DNA of 64,000 bases from Rhynchosporium graminicola (GCA_900074885.1 FJUW01000008.1:755561-819560), one strand, 5' to 3'; shown: positions 47,994 through 59,649, numbered from the stretch's first letter. Notes: generated by a model not told the origin, from the sequence alone. Numbers and translations are program-made.

Positions 47994-48325
47994 TTAAATA
48001 GAAAGATTAAGACTACTAGGGATAGTATTAAATAATATCTTACTTAGAAAGCTCGATTATAGATAAACTCTTTAACCTCTTTATTAAGTGTTTTAGTATC
48101 TTTATTACTTTAATATAGTTTCGGCTCTAATTCGACGGTTAGGCTTTTAAAAGAGCTAAGATTCCGGAGATCTCTTAGATAGCTAGAGATTTAGATATAA
48201 TTAACGCTTAGAAGTACTAGGTTTACGAGTTACTCTCGGATACTCGAATTACCTCTCTTATATAAGGTTATAACAGACGAATTTTAAGTAGAAACTTCCC
48301 TTAAGGCCCTAATCTTCACTATCCT

Positions 48326-48691
48326 CTTACCCGACTTTAAGTTTCCGAAAGTAGCTCTAATAGCGAAAAACCTTACTTTTAGGCTAGGACGAAGTAGCTT
48401 ATTACCCTAGCGGAAATTACTAGAATTCGACTTATAATTCCTATACCCTAGTATAATTTATCCCCCTCGGCAGAATCGATCTCCTTCTACTAGAAAATTC
48501 ATTATCCCCTTACCCGACTTCAAGTTTCCGAAAGCAGCTCTAATAGCGAAAAACCTTACTTTTAGGCTAGGACGAAGTAGCTTATTACCCTAGCGGAAAT
48601 TACCGGAATTCGACTCGTAATCCCTATACCCCGGTATAATTTATCCCCTTTAGTAGAATCGACCTCCTTCTATTAGAACTTTTAATTTAAT
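48326..48691 (+). repeat. 183-bp tandem duplication inside element B
   Basis: Copies begin at 48326 and 48509 (CTTACCCGACTT, then AAGTTTCCGAAA). They contain the block AAAAACCTTACTTTTAGGCT followed by a GACGAAGTAGC stretch, nearly identical in both. Confidence 0.85.
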
Positions 48692-49103
48692 ACTTTCTAT
48701 ATCTACTTAACTAAGATATCTAACTCTCCTTAATCTTTTAGCTTCTTTAGAATTCGATTTCGACTTTCGCTTCTTCTATAACTTTTAAGTATTCTATCAC
48801 TTTCGCTTAGCCTCGCTTACCTAATGCCTCCTAAGAAGGCTTAGCTAGCTCCTACGACTTTACTAGTAAACCCTAAACCTTTAGTAAACTCGATACCTTA
48901 ATTACCGAAAGGATCTACTCTTAAACGCTTTTTAATTAGTAATTTATAGACCTTTAGTAAGTCGTAACTAACTGAAAGTTACGCTTTAGATTAATAGTTA
49001 CTTGGATTTTATTTAGAATTCGACTTGATTTAACTTCCTTTTCTTTCGTTTTTTATTTACCTTTAAAGGCTCGAGGGCGAGCCTTTATCTTGGAAGAGGG
49101 TGA

Positions 49104-49305
49104 TATAATAGCGTATAGTATACGTGGCAGATACGGGCTAGTATCGGTGCCTTAGGTATACCCTCCTTATATATATAGAAGGTGCAGACTCCTTTAGAGC
49201 TCTATATCTTTCTGTTTCCTTCGTACTAGACTATATAAGATCGCTCCTGGCCTCCCTACTTATTTATTCTTGCTTATATACCGCCTTGAGTCTTGTATTG
49301 TTATA
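49104..49305 (+). repeat. 3' LTR of element B
   Basis: 202 bp starting TATAATAGCG (RIP form of TGTGACGGCG) and ending GTTATA. CTAAT follows. Confidence 0.9.
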
Positions 49306-49310
49306 CTAAT

Positions 49311-50251
49311 GTCCTTAGAGGTTTAGACTAGCGCTTCTTTAATTATAATCGTATCTAGCGTGCTAAGGCTGCTTACGAGAACCTGAAAATAGCTAGAAAT
49401 ATAACTTATAACTAGTTCCGAGTTAAGTTTACTAACCTTACTACTACTAGTAAGATCTCTAGAGATAGATAGTTTAAGGATATCCTAAAGAAGATATCTC
49501 TTACCTTAAAGGCTTATATTATAGCCGAAAAGTATAAGATAGATAGTAACTATAACCTCCTCGACGAGTACCTAGCTATTATAGATCGCGAGTCTCGTAA
49601 TATTACCGCTAAAGAGAACCTTATTAAGAAGGTAGCTCTTACTACTACTACTCCCGCTAGAACTCCAGGTATTCTTAAGAGAGAGACCTCCTTTAGTATC
49701 TAACGTTCTACTAAGAGTAGCTCTTAGATTAACGATCGTGCTACTAAGTTAGCTATACGATTTACTCCTAAGACTCGTGATCCCGGATCATAAGTATCTC
49801 GTACTCCTGCTGCTACTAATACTTATCGCCTCTATAAGAAGGAAAGTTATTAAGCTCGCGAATACCCTAATACTATAAAGATCGCCGAGATAACTAGTTA
49901 GTTAGTAGAGAATATTATTATTATATATAGTAAGGCGGACGATAATACTAATATCTCTCTCTAAGTAGAGATCGATAAGCTATTAAAAAACTACTAAGCT
50001 ATAGAATAGTCTCACCCTATAGTAAACGCCTCGATCTATAGAATAACTTGAATACTGATTTCCGTTCCCTCGCTAAAGGGAAATAATTCCTAGTTAATAT
50101 AGAACTAAGAAGAAATAGATTATTTATTAAAATAGAAGTATATATCGATAGTAGAGTAAATATCTTTAGAGCTCTGCGTACCTTAGTCGCTCTTAAACTT
50201 CGTAACCTCTTAGGTATTAATTTCCTTATCTTCCTAAAACCTATTATCCTA
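49311..50251 (+). pseudogene. Element D gag end (zinc knuckle) and protease start
   Basis: Plus frame at 49824-49865 reads Y-R-L-Y-K-K-E-S-Y-stop-A-R-E-Y. This has the exact spacing of a CX2CX4HX4C gag zinc knuckle with every ligand replaced by Tyr. Further on, VYIDSRVNIF near 50138-50165 looks like the aspartic protease active site with Asp-Ser-Gly changed to Asp-Ser-Arg. Element E interrupts at 50252-50256. Confidence 0.8.
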
Positions 50252-50256
50252 ACTAG

Positions 50257-50491
50257 TATGATGCTTGCTCTAGAAAGGTCTCACTCACTACCTAATAGGT
50301 AAGACCTTATATTGCATAGAATATGAAGTAGTAAGAATTAACTTAGAATCTATAACTAAGGAGTAAAGAACTAGAGAGAGAAGGGAAGTATATATATGAA
50401 AAGGGGCTCCTAAACTCTACTCGGGTAATCTCGCTTAGTAGTAAGTATTTCTACTAATAGGGGGAAACCTCTAATCTGACTAGTTATTATA
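50257..50491 (-). repeat. 3' LTR of element E
   Basis: 235 bp, equal in length to the other copy. Preceded by ACTAG. Confidence 0.92.
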
Positions 50492-50999
50492 CTACTCCCC
50501 CCTCCGAAAAAAGCTCGCCCTCGAGCGTTAGTCTATTTCCTTATTACTATTAAGGTAGTCGTAATTATCTATTTTATCGTAGAAAGCTTTTAGCTAATCA
50601 GGGAGCTTAGTAGGGGGGCCTGCTTATATCGGGTTATCGAGGTGGAACTACTGAATCTTTACGGGAGCGTACTTAATATCTGAAGTATTATATTACGTAA
50701 GATCGACGTCTTGATTTAACTAGGAGACGCGGTATAAGAGGTTATTACGCTACTTACGGTACGTAAGTATTTCTTCGATTTCCTATTCGTTATTACTAGT
50801 GATATTAATAGGTAGTACTAGCGGTAAGGTTTATCTTAGCAAAGGATTATTTAGATACTTTTGTAGTTTAGTAGTAGGGAAGACGTTATATACCTTTATA
50901 CTAGTAGGGAGCTCTAAATAGTAAAAGCTTCTAACTTTTTTAACTATACGGAAGGGTCTATTAGTCGGGAAGTCGAGTTTTTTACTAGGTCGAGTGCTT

Positions 51000-51950
51000 A
51001 TAAAGTAGCGTATATCTAGCTAAATAAGGTCGTCTATAGTAAAGTCGACTTTATAGCGTGAGCGATTATAAGATCGGGATATCTTAGCTTATACGCGTAG
51101 GAGGCTTGATTAGGTAGTAGTCTAGGCGTTACGCAGACGATTAGCGTAATCTAGAGCTTACTAAGTATTTAATTTGTTAGTAGGTATAGTAGAGTCGGGT
51201 AAGTCTTTCTAATTCTAATTAACGCGGGGTATATATCTATAAACGACTTTAAAGGGTAAGAGACCTCTAAGGGAGTCGTGAGGGAGGGTTATCTAGGCGT
51301 AGTCTATAATAGGTAAGAATTCCGACTAGTCGTCTTAATAGTAAGAGATAAAAGGTTATAATCTGCGTTAGAGATATTAATTATAGATCTCTGTTTAGCT
51401 ATCTATTTGCAGGTAGTCTACTATAGAAAGTTATCTTTTAGTACCGAGAATCGTAGTAATCGTAGTCTAAAAGCGAGAAACGAATTAAGGTCCTCTATTA
51501 GAGGTAATTATTAGTAGAGCTCCGAAATAGCAGTAGATATAGTATAAGTAGAGCTTTATAAGGTTACGCGTATCAGAGGTCTTATAGTAGGGAATACTAA
51601 TTACTTATTTACTAAAACGATCTATAAATACGAGAACGTTATCGTAACTATATTTATCGCGATTAAAGCTATAGTAATCGATTATAATATGCTCCTATAG
51701 GCGTGATAGCACTAGTAAGGGCTATAGGAGTCCGGGCTTCTTATCTCGTAGCACTTGAATTCGTTAGTAAGTATAGCAGTTACGGTAGTACTAGTTAATA
51801 ATTAAAGCGATCCTATACTAGTAGTACTATAATAATAGGAGTTATAAGGTCTTCTTTGCACTTAGATAAGCAGTTTCTAATCGATCGTGTACTTCGCGTA
51901 TAAGTAGTATATGAAAGTATGAAACATTAGGTACGATTAATCTTCTTTCG
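51000..51950 (-). pseudogene. Element E integrase region remnant
   Basis: Placed on the minus strand between RT/RNase H and the 3' LTR, as expected for Ty3/gypsy. The sequence is heavily mutated and I read only scattered integrase-like stretches. Confidence 0.45.
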
Positions 51951-52179
51951 TAGAGTAGAAGATCTTTTTCTATAGTTAGTTTTCTAGAAGTAGTAGAGAG
52001 AGCTTGTTTTCGTAGTGCTTAGAGTGATAGCATAGTACGATTAGTATCGAGTACTTACTATACTATAGAGAAAACTAGCGATAGGTCGGCGATTTCTAAG
52101 GCGTTAATAAGTTCAAAGCTATCTATAGAGTCAGAACCGTTTCGGAGGTTACTCGTAAGCAGTACTAGGTCGATTTAGT

Positions 52180-53620
52180 CTTCGCGTAGTAGTTATTATA
52201 AACATTAGGCTTTCTTAGTATTATTTTAATTATCTAATTTATCTGTTCTACGAGAGAGAGCGTTAGTAAGTAGATTATATTTCCTAGGTCGATAGGTAAT
52301 TATAAAGTTATAATCTACGAGTAGCTCTGCTTATCGTGCTTATTATACGTTTAATTACTTAGAGGTCATAAAGTACTTAAGAGCTTTATAATCAGTAATA
52401 ACGCGAATCTGATATAGTACGCCTATAAGTTCAGATCTCTAGTTACTGAAAGATCGTATAATTACGAGTATTTCCTTATCGTAGATAGCGTAATTAAGCT
52501 CGGCTAGTAGTATAGTCTTAGAGAAGTAAGCTACTAGGAACTAGTCTTTATCGTGCTATTACGATAGCACACCTGCTATTACTCTGTTACTAGCGTCTAT
52601 TTCGATCATATAAGGTAGATCTTGCTAATAGTAGTAGAGAAGTAGTACCGAAGTGAGAGCGTGCTTTAGGTAATTAAAGGTATCTTTACACTCTCTAGCG
52701 AACTGAAATAATATATTATTTTTAGTAAGTTATATAAGAGGTTTCGCGATTATTCTATAGTCTTTAATGAATCGCTAGTAGAAGTTATAAAAACCTAAGA
52801 ACGATTATATACCCTTAACTATAGTTAGGTAATTCTAAGATCATATAATATTAACCTTTTCAGGGTCTACCTCGATTCCAGAAGTAGAGATAATAAATCT
52901 AAGGTATTTAGTACAAGTAATATTGAATTCATACTTCTTAAGGTCAGCTTATAATCTAGCGTCTTATAATCGTTATAGTACCTTATGTACGTGTAATTAA
53001 TACTATAGTAGGTCGTTAGAGTAGATCAGAATATTATCTAAATATACTATATAGAAGTCGTCTAAGTAATCGAATAAGATATTATTCATATACTGCTAGT
53101 ACGTCGTAAGGCTATTAGTTAGACCGAATAGTAGTACCTTGCATTTATACGCTCCGTAGCGGGTCCGGAAGGTTATATACTCTTTAGAGGCTAGATCTAT
53201 TCGAATTCGGTAGAAAGCTTAGCGAATATCTAGTTTAGTGAAGATCCTAGTAGTAGAGATTCTAGCTAGCGTTTCGTCGATTAATAGTAGTAGGTATTAA
53301 TCCTTCCTCGTGAGGTTATTAAGTATACGAAAGTCTATATAGAACTATAGACTTCTATTAGCTTTCTTAACGAAAAGAATAAGTATAGCGTATAGTACTT
53401 AAGAAGGTTTAATAAAACCTTTAGATAAGTTATTAGTAATATACGCCTTTACTACTTTAAGTTCCTTAGCTAATATCTTATATAAGAGGGAGTATTTGAA
53501 GCTCTTTTCGGCCCCTTCCTTAAGCTTAATTCAGTGATCGTATAAACGATAAGGAGGGAGAATATCGCTAGCTTCCTTAGAAAAGACGTATACTTACTAG
53601 CTATACTCGTGAGGAATCCG
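52180..53620 (-). pseudogene. Element E reverse transcriptase / RNase H remnant
   Basis: The minus-strand frame reads LSKGFIKPS, FYIDFRILNN, IFTKLDIR-stop-AFYRIRID, TFRTRYGAYKCKVLLFGLTN and then VYLDNILIYSND. This is the run of Ty3/gypsy RT motifs. The second catalytic Asp of YLDD is Asn (near 53030-53055), a RIP-type change. Confidence 0.85.
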
Positions 53621-54299
53621 TAGTTCTGAGTCTAATTCGCTTGAGCTAATAGTAAATTACTAAGCGGTTTTACGGTATTCCGTAAGGTCGATAGTTAAAG
53701 ATACGATAGTAGTATTACGTTACTAATCTACGATTCGGTCGTTAAGAAGCTTATCTATCTCGTAGAGAGTAGTAGAGAAGATCTTATTATTAGAAGACTT
53801 CTAGCGTTTATATAAGAGATAGAAGGCTAGGCTGCTAATTATGTAAATCTCTAGCGTAAGAGGCTCTCGGAGAGGTAAGGCTACGAGAGGGGGTAATCTT
53901 TATCACTATTAGCGCTTCTGTAGTAGCGTTATAGCTATATTAGTACGTAGATCAGCTTCCGTTGATTCGTGATATAGTCTTACGAGTAGTTTTAACTATT
54001 AATTTATCGTATGAATTATACAGGCGTAATCTTATACGTAAGTCTTTAATATAGAGACTTCTAGTTAGGGTTAAAGTAGAGATTAACATAAGATATAAGT
54101 AGTAATATTACTGAATCGTATATACTTCGGGCGTATATCGGTAGCTTTTCTAATATATAAAGACTTATCTTTATTACTCTTTTCTTATTCTTTAGATAAT
54201 AAAAACTTAGGCTCAGCGTATTTATAGGAAGTAATAGGAACGCTAGGGAAACGGTTCTCCCTGAGCAGTAGCGATAGCGGAGGGTTCGTTACCTATAGT

Positions 54300-56600
54300 A
54301 TACACTCTAGGGGAGAGTTTTAGGTATTCTTATAGCTATAAGTCTCCCTAGAAGTGCGTTTCCGAGCGTTTAGTAGTAGTTATTTAATAATAGATATAGA
54401 GTTAGTAACTACTTGAATATTAATAAGAGAGCTAGCTGCGTTTCGCTATACCTTATACGCTTCTCAGAACTAATCGAGGCGTCTATCTCGTTCGTTAGCG
54501 TCGTATTAATAGCGCTAGTAGATATAGTATTTGCGTAAGTCCTTAATTTCGATCGGAGAGCTATAAACGTTACTAGAAGGAGTATATAGTAGCTAAATAA
54601 TCTATTATTTAGAGGTATCTAAGAGTACTTAATATTCCGAAAGCCAGGTCCTTCCGAGTATAATACTATAGTTTCCGAGAGTAGTAATAAGAAAGGGAGT
54701 AAATACCTAAACGCGGCGATCTACTATTAAGTTAAGTGTTATATAGTGACTAATTATACTATTATTAACGCTATTAAAACCTTTAATAGGGATTACGTTT
54801 AGTAGAGAGTGAATTAAAGGTTTTAGAAAAAAGGAAAGAGATTTAAGAAAAGAATAATTAATAAAATAGTATCTATTAGCTTCAGAATTAAGGAGTGCGG
54901 GTAGCTTATACGAAAGTCTATTCTTAGTAAGAGTAGCACGTATAGTAAACGATTAACTACTAAGAAGCTTCGTAAGGTTAAGATATCGCATATCTCGTAT
55001 ACTACTTAGAAAGGAGTCTTTCCCTAAGCGTAGTCTTTTATTAGCGGAGGTTTAATATACTCTTAAGTGTTATCGTATGTATCTTCGTCGTTATAATCTT
55101 CTGACTCGCTATTAACGTTATTATTAGTATTAATCGCGTTAATACGGAGTGTTAGGTCGAGCTAATGATAAGCGTAGGTACGAGGTAAGTATGAAGTGAC
55201 GAGGAGTATTCGCTAGCGATAGAGCTCGCGGAGTATCGCTTCGCACTTGCTATAGTATATGACTCGTAGAGGTTTAATTACCGGTTATACTAGTGTTCTC
55301 GGGAGTAAGAAAGCCTAGTTATAAATAAGAAGAAGAGTTAGTACTATAGCGCTAGGAGGAGGTATTAATAGGGCGTTCCCGAGTCGCGCTAGCCTTAGGC
55401 GAAGACTCGGAGTGATAGGTCTTTTCGATAAATTAACCTTAATCTTTAGCTTATATAGCTTTAATATATTCTTCTAGTGTTCTTAATATTCGGTACTATT
55501 AGAAGAGCTATTTCCGAAGCTATACAGGTAGCTTCTCCTATAAGTCTATTTTCAGAGTCGATTGATTATTTATACTAGCTTTGCGAGCTAGTGTACGGAA
55601 CTCGTAGTAGAACGTCTAGAAGGTCTACTTATAATATATCCTTAGCGCTAAGTAGCTAGCTCTTACAGTTTGTTAGTCGTATAGATTCGATAAGAAGGAG
55701 ACGAGTTGAGTAATTATATTAAGTGAATCGATCATATTACCTTCCTTATTATATTCTAGTTCTAAGAACGAGGGTTCTAGGTAAGTTCTAGCTATTCTTT
55801 CCGTTTAATTAAGTAACTAATCTTTTTAGTGATCTTTATTAAGGAAGTAGCTAGAGTAGCGCCGGAGGGCGTTACGTATCTATACTTCCTAGAGTTTTAG
55901 AGAGTAGTCGATTCTATTAGAGAGCTTATTTAGAAGGTTCGGAATCTTCTTAATACGCGTAGCGTATGATATTAATAATATTCCTCTAGTAGATTGTTCT
56001 CGACGGCGATTATTAGGCGCAAGAGTAGTATTATCTTCTTTAATTAAGTGTAATAGTATTATACGCGATTAAACGTTATTAAACGATATAGACTTAATAG
56101 AACGCTAGGCAGTTAACTAGCGTAGTTCCCGGAACTTGTCCTATAACTGATATAGCTCTATAGATAAGTCTGCATTTGATTATCTCTCCTCCGCAAGTCT
56201 TCTCTCTGCCTCTTATAGCTAGTAAGCGCGGTCTTCCTATAAGTTACTTATAGTTACTATTAATATAAGAGTATTATCAGGGAGGTTTAGTAACTTAGTG
56301 AGTTCGTTGATTATAGTAGGAGTTAGAGAGCTTAACTCGGATGAGGCGTTATCGCGAGCACTCTCTACTATAGAGAGGGGTAGATTATAGCGAGTATTAC
56401 GAGTCGCCGAAGAATAAGTAGAAGTAGAGGGAGTTAGAGAACTAGTTATTAATTTATCGGACTTAGGTTACTTCTATTTAGGTGCTATTCTTCAAGTTTA
56501 TACTTAGTATAGGCCTTCTCTGTATAGCGTAGTCTCCTGCGTTTAGTAGCTCTAGGTATAGAGGTATAATATAAGTAGATATTTACTATTTTCCTAGACG
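54300..56600 (-). pseudogene. Element E gag / protease region remnant
   Basis: Minus-strand sequence between the 5' LTR and RT of element E. By position it is gag and protease, but stops are dense and no motif is secure. Confidence 0.4.
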
Positions 56601-56622
56601 TAAGTAAAAGAGTTATAGATAA

Positions 56623-56857
56623 TATAACGCTTACTCTAGAAAGGTCTTACTTACTACTTAATAGGTAAGACCTTATATTATATAGAATATGAAGTAGTAA
56701 GAATTAACTTAGAATCTATAACTAAGGAGTGAAGAAGTAGAGAGAGAAGGGAAGTATATATATAAAAAGGGGCCCCTAAACTCTACTCAGGTAATCTCGC
56801 TTAGCAGTAAGTGTTTCTACTAATAGGGTGAAACCTCCAATCTGACTAGTCGTCATA
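56623..56857 (-). repeat. 5' LTR of element E
   Basis: 235 bp, followed by ACTAG at 56858-56862. Confidence 0.92.
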
Positions 56858-56862
56858 ACTAG

Positions 56863-57936
56863 CTATAATAGATAAGCCGGTACCGCTATTATATATATAA
56901 TTCTCCTTACCCTTACTATCGATCGACGCTATATTAACTTCCCTTTCTTAATTATCGACTTAGGAAATAATAATATATTAATTAGCTATAAATTCATAGA
57001 GTACTACGAACTTAAGTAAAACTACTACTAGTGCGCTAAAAATCGCTTAGAATAGCCGACGGATATGCCCTTAGTACGCTACTACGATAAGCGTTTAGAG
57101 TTACTACTTCCTCTAGATATTAAGATAGTAAATCTATAGTACTAATTAGACTAATAATAATAAGATACCTTAATAGATTAAGAGGTTATCGGAATACTAG
57201 CTCCTATATAATCTATATAAGCTAGGAAAGAGAAACGCCTATCTGCCTTTATAAGAGAGTTAAAAAGTAGCCTCCGTACTATAAACGAGTTACTAGTAAA
57301 GCACGAGCTAGTAAATAACCCTTTCTAAACTCGTGATCCCGGATCATAAGAGGAGGATAATATTGCTCGTAAGGAAGCGGCTCGAAGCAAGATTAATATC
57401 GCTATAGCTCGTGAAGCTAAGAGATAGCTATATAGAACTAATATTAATTAAATCTCCGCAGCTACTATATATAACTTCTACTTATATCGAAAACACTGAA
57501 AAAAAAGTAATAGATCAGAGGTTTTCGTTACTTCTTTAAAAGAAATCTAAGACGAGATCTAATATCGTGAAAGCAACTAAGTAGCTGATACTATCGAGTT
57601 ATACGCTCTCGACGAAGGTCTATCTTCCGAGTAAGCTAGAGAAGCTAAGTACTTCTAGAATATTAAGCTAATAAAGGAATAGCTCCCTACTAAATAGAAG
57701 GAATTTGAAAGTTTATTCTCTACTAGAGCCTCTGACGACCTAGTAGTAAGAAGACTTATAGTCGATTATGAGATTAAGCTTACTAGGGAGAATACTCTAA
57801 CTATAGAGCCTCTATAATATATGCCTAACGAGTATCTTACTAAAGCTAAACGATATATTACTAAGAACCTCTATAAAGGCTTTATCGCACTATCTAATAC
57901 TCCTTAGGCTATACTAATCCTAATAGCTAAAAAAGC
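56863..57936 (+). pseudogene. Element D protease end to start of RT
   Basis: Stop-ridden plus-strand pol sequence linking the protease (cut by element E) to the RT. It ends in LIAKKAG, the start of RT motif sequence, which the solo LTR S interrupts at 57942. Confidence 0.6.
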
Positions 57937-57941
57937 GGGTG

Positions 57942-58184
57942 TGTAAGGGTCAAGCCCTTGGGTTATGGTGCTGGTATTACCAGCACGACTCGCTGACTAA
58001 GGCTCGGTTAAAACCCTTGGGTTATGGTGCTAGTATTACCAGCACGACTCGCTGACTAAGGCTCGGTTAAGCCTTAGCACTACGCACCTTTTCTTGCGGC
58101 TTCCGGTTAGATAATTACTCTCTCCTTATCGAACTTGTTGAATACCACCATGAACCCTCGTGTATACATTATTCACCCGTGACA
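57942..58184 (-). mobile_element. Solo LTR S, almost free of RIP mutations
   Basis: Seen: 243 bp starting TGTAAGGGTC and ending CACCCGTGACA. It is flanked by GGGTG (57937-57941) and GGGTA (58185-58189), a 5-bp target duplication with one G/A difference. On the minus strand it starts TGTCACGGG, like the gypsy LTRs around it. Unlike everything nearby it is rich in CA and TG. It splits the RT of element D: LIAKKAG lies to the left, RFCINFRKLNKL to the right. No second LTR or internal region is present. The likely origin is LTR-LTR recombination of a young insertion. Confidence 0.8.
57955..58072 (-). repeat. 59-bp tandem repeat with hairpins inside solo LTR S
   Basis: Two copies start at 57955 and 58014 (CCCTTGGGTTATGGTGCT). 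Each contains a near-perfect hairpin, GTGCTGGTA-T-TACCAGCAC in the first copy, and then GACTCGCTGACTAAGGCTCG. The copies differ at one or two bases. Confidence 0.9.
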
Positions 58185-58189
58185 GGGTA

Positions 58190-59340
58190 ATAGGCTACGA
58201 TTCTGTATTAACTTTCGGAAGCTAAATAAGCTTACCTAGAAGGACTTATACTCTATTCTATTAATCGATAAGATAATAGCACGAATCTCTAAAGCGAAAA
58301 TCTTCACGAAAGTCGATATTCAGTAGGCGTTTTATAAAATCCGCATATCGAAAGATTCTGAAGATTTTATTATCTTTCGCACTCGATACAGGATATATAA
58401 GTATAAGGTACTTCCCTTCGGCCTTATAAATAAGCTAGCTATCTTTTAGCGTTTTATTAACGATATATTAATAGAGCACTTAGACGACTTCTGCTTAGTA
58501 TATTTAGACGATATCTTAATCTATTTAGACTTAGAGGTAAAGTATGATATCTACGTACAAAAGATTCTCGAGATTCTATAGGCTTATAGCTTTTAAGCCG
58601 ATATTAAGAAGTCTGAATTCGGTATTACTCGTACGAAGTTTCTTAGATTTATTATTAGAGTTAATAGAATCGAAGTCGACCCCGAGAAGATCGAAGTTAT
58701 TAAGAACTAGAAATACGCTAATAATATCCGTAGTATATAAAGTTATCTTAGTTTCTGTAACTTCTACTATTAATTTATTAAAGACTATAATAGTATTTAT
58801 CGCCCCCTTACTTTCCTTACCGGGAAAGATATCCCTTTTCGCTTTGAAAACAAGTATCGGGAAGCTTAGGAGTATCTCCGTTAAGCTCTCTAGTCAGCCC
58901 CGATTCTATATTACTATAATCCCTTTAAGGAAACTAGACTTGAAACCGACTCTTCTAATAGGGTAGTAGCTAGCGTGCTCTTATAACTTCAAGATAATAG
59001 TATATTTCATCTAGTTAGTTTCTTCTTAAAGACTATAATCGATACGGAGCTAAATTACCTAATATACGATAAAGAGCTCTTAGCGATCTTCTATTCCTTT
59101 TAATAGTATAAGCCTAAGCTACTAGGTATATAGAAAACAATCTACGTTTATATAGATTACTATACCTTAGAGTATTTCATAATAATAAAAGACCTTAACG
59201 TATAGTAAGCGAGATAAGCTGAATTCTTTACCTAATTCCACTTTAAGATCATATACTAAACAGGGATTATAAATACTCTAGCTAATACGCTATTACGCTG
59301 TAATCAGGACCTCTCTCCGCTAGAAGCTAGACTGCGCGCA
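58190..59340 (+). pseudogene. Element D reverse transcriptase and RNase H remnant
   Basis: Plus frame reads RFCINFRKLNKL, KIFTKVDIQ-stop-AFYKIRIS, LPFGLINKLAIF and VYLDDILIYL. The catalytic YLDD is intact at 58501-58512. It continues with FGITRTKFLRF and the RNase H stretch ETDSSNRVVASVLL near 58930. Stops replace Gln and Trp. The open frame on the same strand at 58544-58966 is in another phase and is not the real frame. Confidence 0.88.
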
Positions 59341-59649
59341 CTTCGGAACTAATAGCTAATCCTAAACGATAAGATCAGTAACGAAGTGCTTCAAGACCTC
59401 TAGGACTCACTTATAATTACTAAGTTCTATTATAAGCTTTCCCTAATAGGAACTCCTAAGACCTTCCTATAAGCTGAAACCCGTGACACCGACTTACTAG
59501 TAGAATTACCTACGAGTAAAAACGAAAAGTTCCTTATAAGGGAAGCTCCTGATACTACTACTATAGTTACTTACGATATCGAGAACTATAATATTATCGA
59601 CTAAGTCTTTTCAGCTAATAAGGAGTCTCCGAAGCTAGGACCTCTTCGG

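Larger units (their letters stand above)
47792..49305 (+). mobile_element. Element B: second copy of the 1.5-kb non-autonomous LTR element
   Basis: Seen: 202-bp LTRs at 47792-47993 and 49104-49305, and a perfect 5-bp duplication CTAAT at 47787-47791 and 49306-49310. It is the inverse complement of element A across LTRs and interior. The interior has no RT, integrase or gag frame. A GGCTCGAGGGCGAGCC hairpin (about 49070) and purine tract precede the right LTR, so B lies on the plus strand. It carries two full copies of a 183-bp internal repeat. Inserted in the gag of element D. Confidence 0.9.
50257..56857 (-). mobile_element. Element E: Ty3/gypsy LTR retrotransposon
   Basis: Seen: 235-bp LTRs at 50257-50491 and 56623-56857, and a perfect target duplication ACTAG at 50252-50256 and 56858-56862. 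The minus strand carries RT, RNase H and integrase remnants in the Ty3 order. A CTCGAGGGCGAG hairpin and purine tract (complement of about 50494-50535) adjoin the left LTR, fixing the minus orientation. Length is 6601 bp with no further insertion seen. Inserted in the protease region of element D. Confidence 0.9.

Noticed and set aside
35766..49305. Elements A and B as one large inverted repeat or palindrome
   Set aside because: Each has its own LTR pair and a different target-site duplication, so they are two independent insertions that happen to lie in opposite orientation.
58544..58966. Open plus frame of 140 codons in element D
   Set aside because: It overlaps the RT in a different phase; the genuine RT motifs are in the stop-containing frame.
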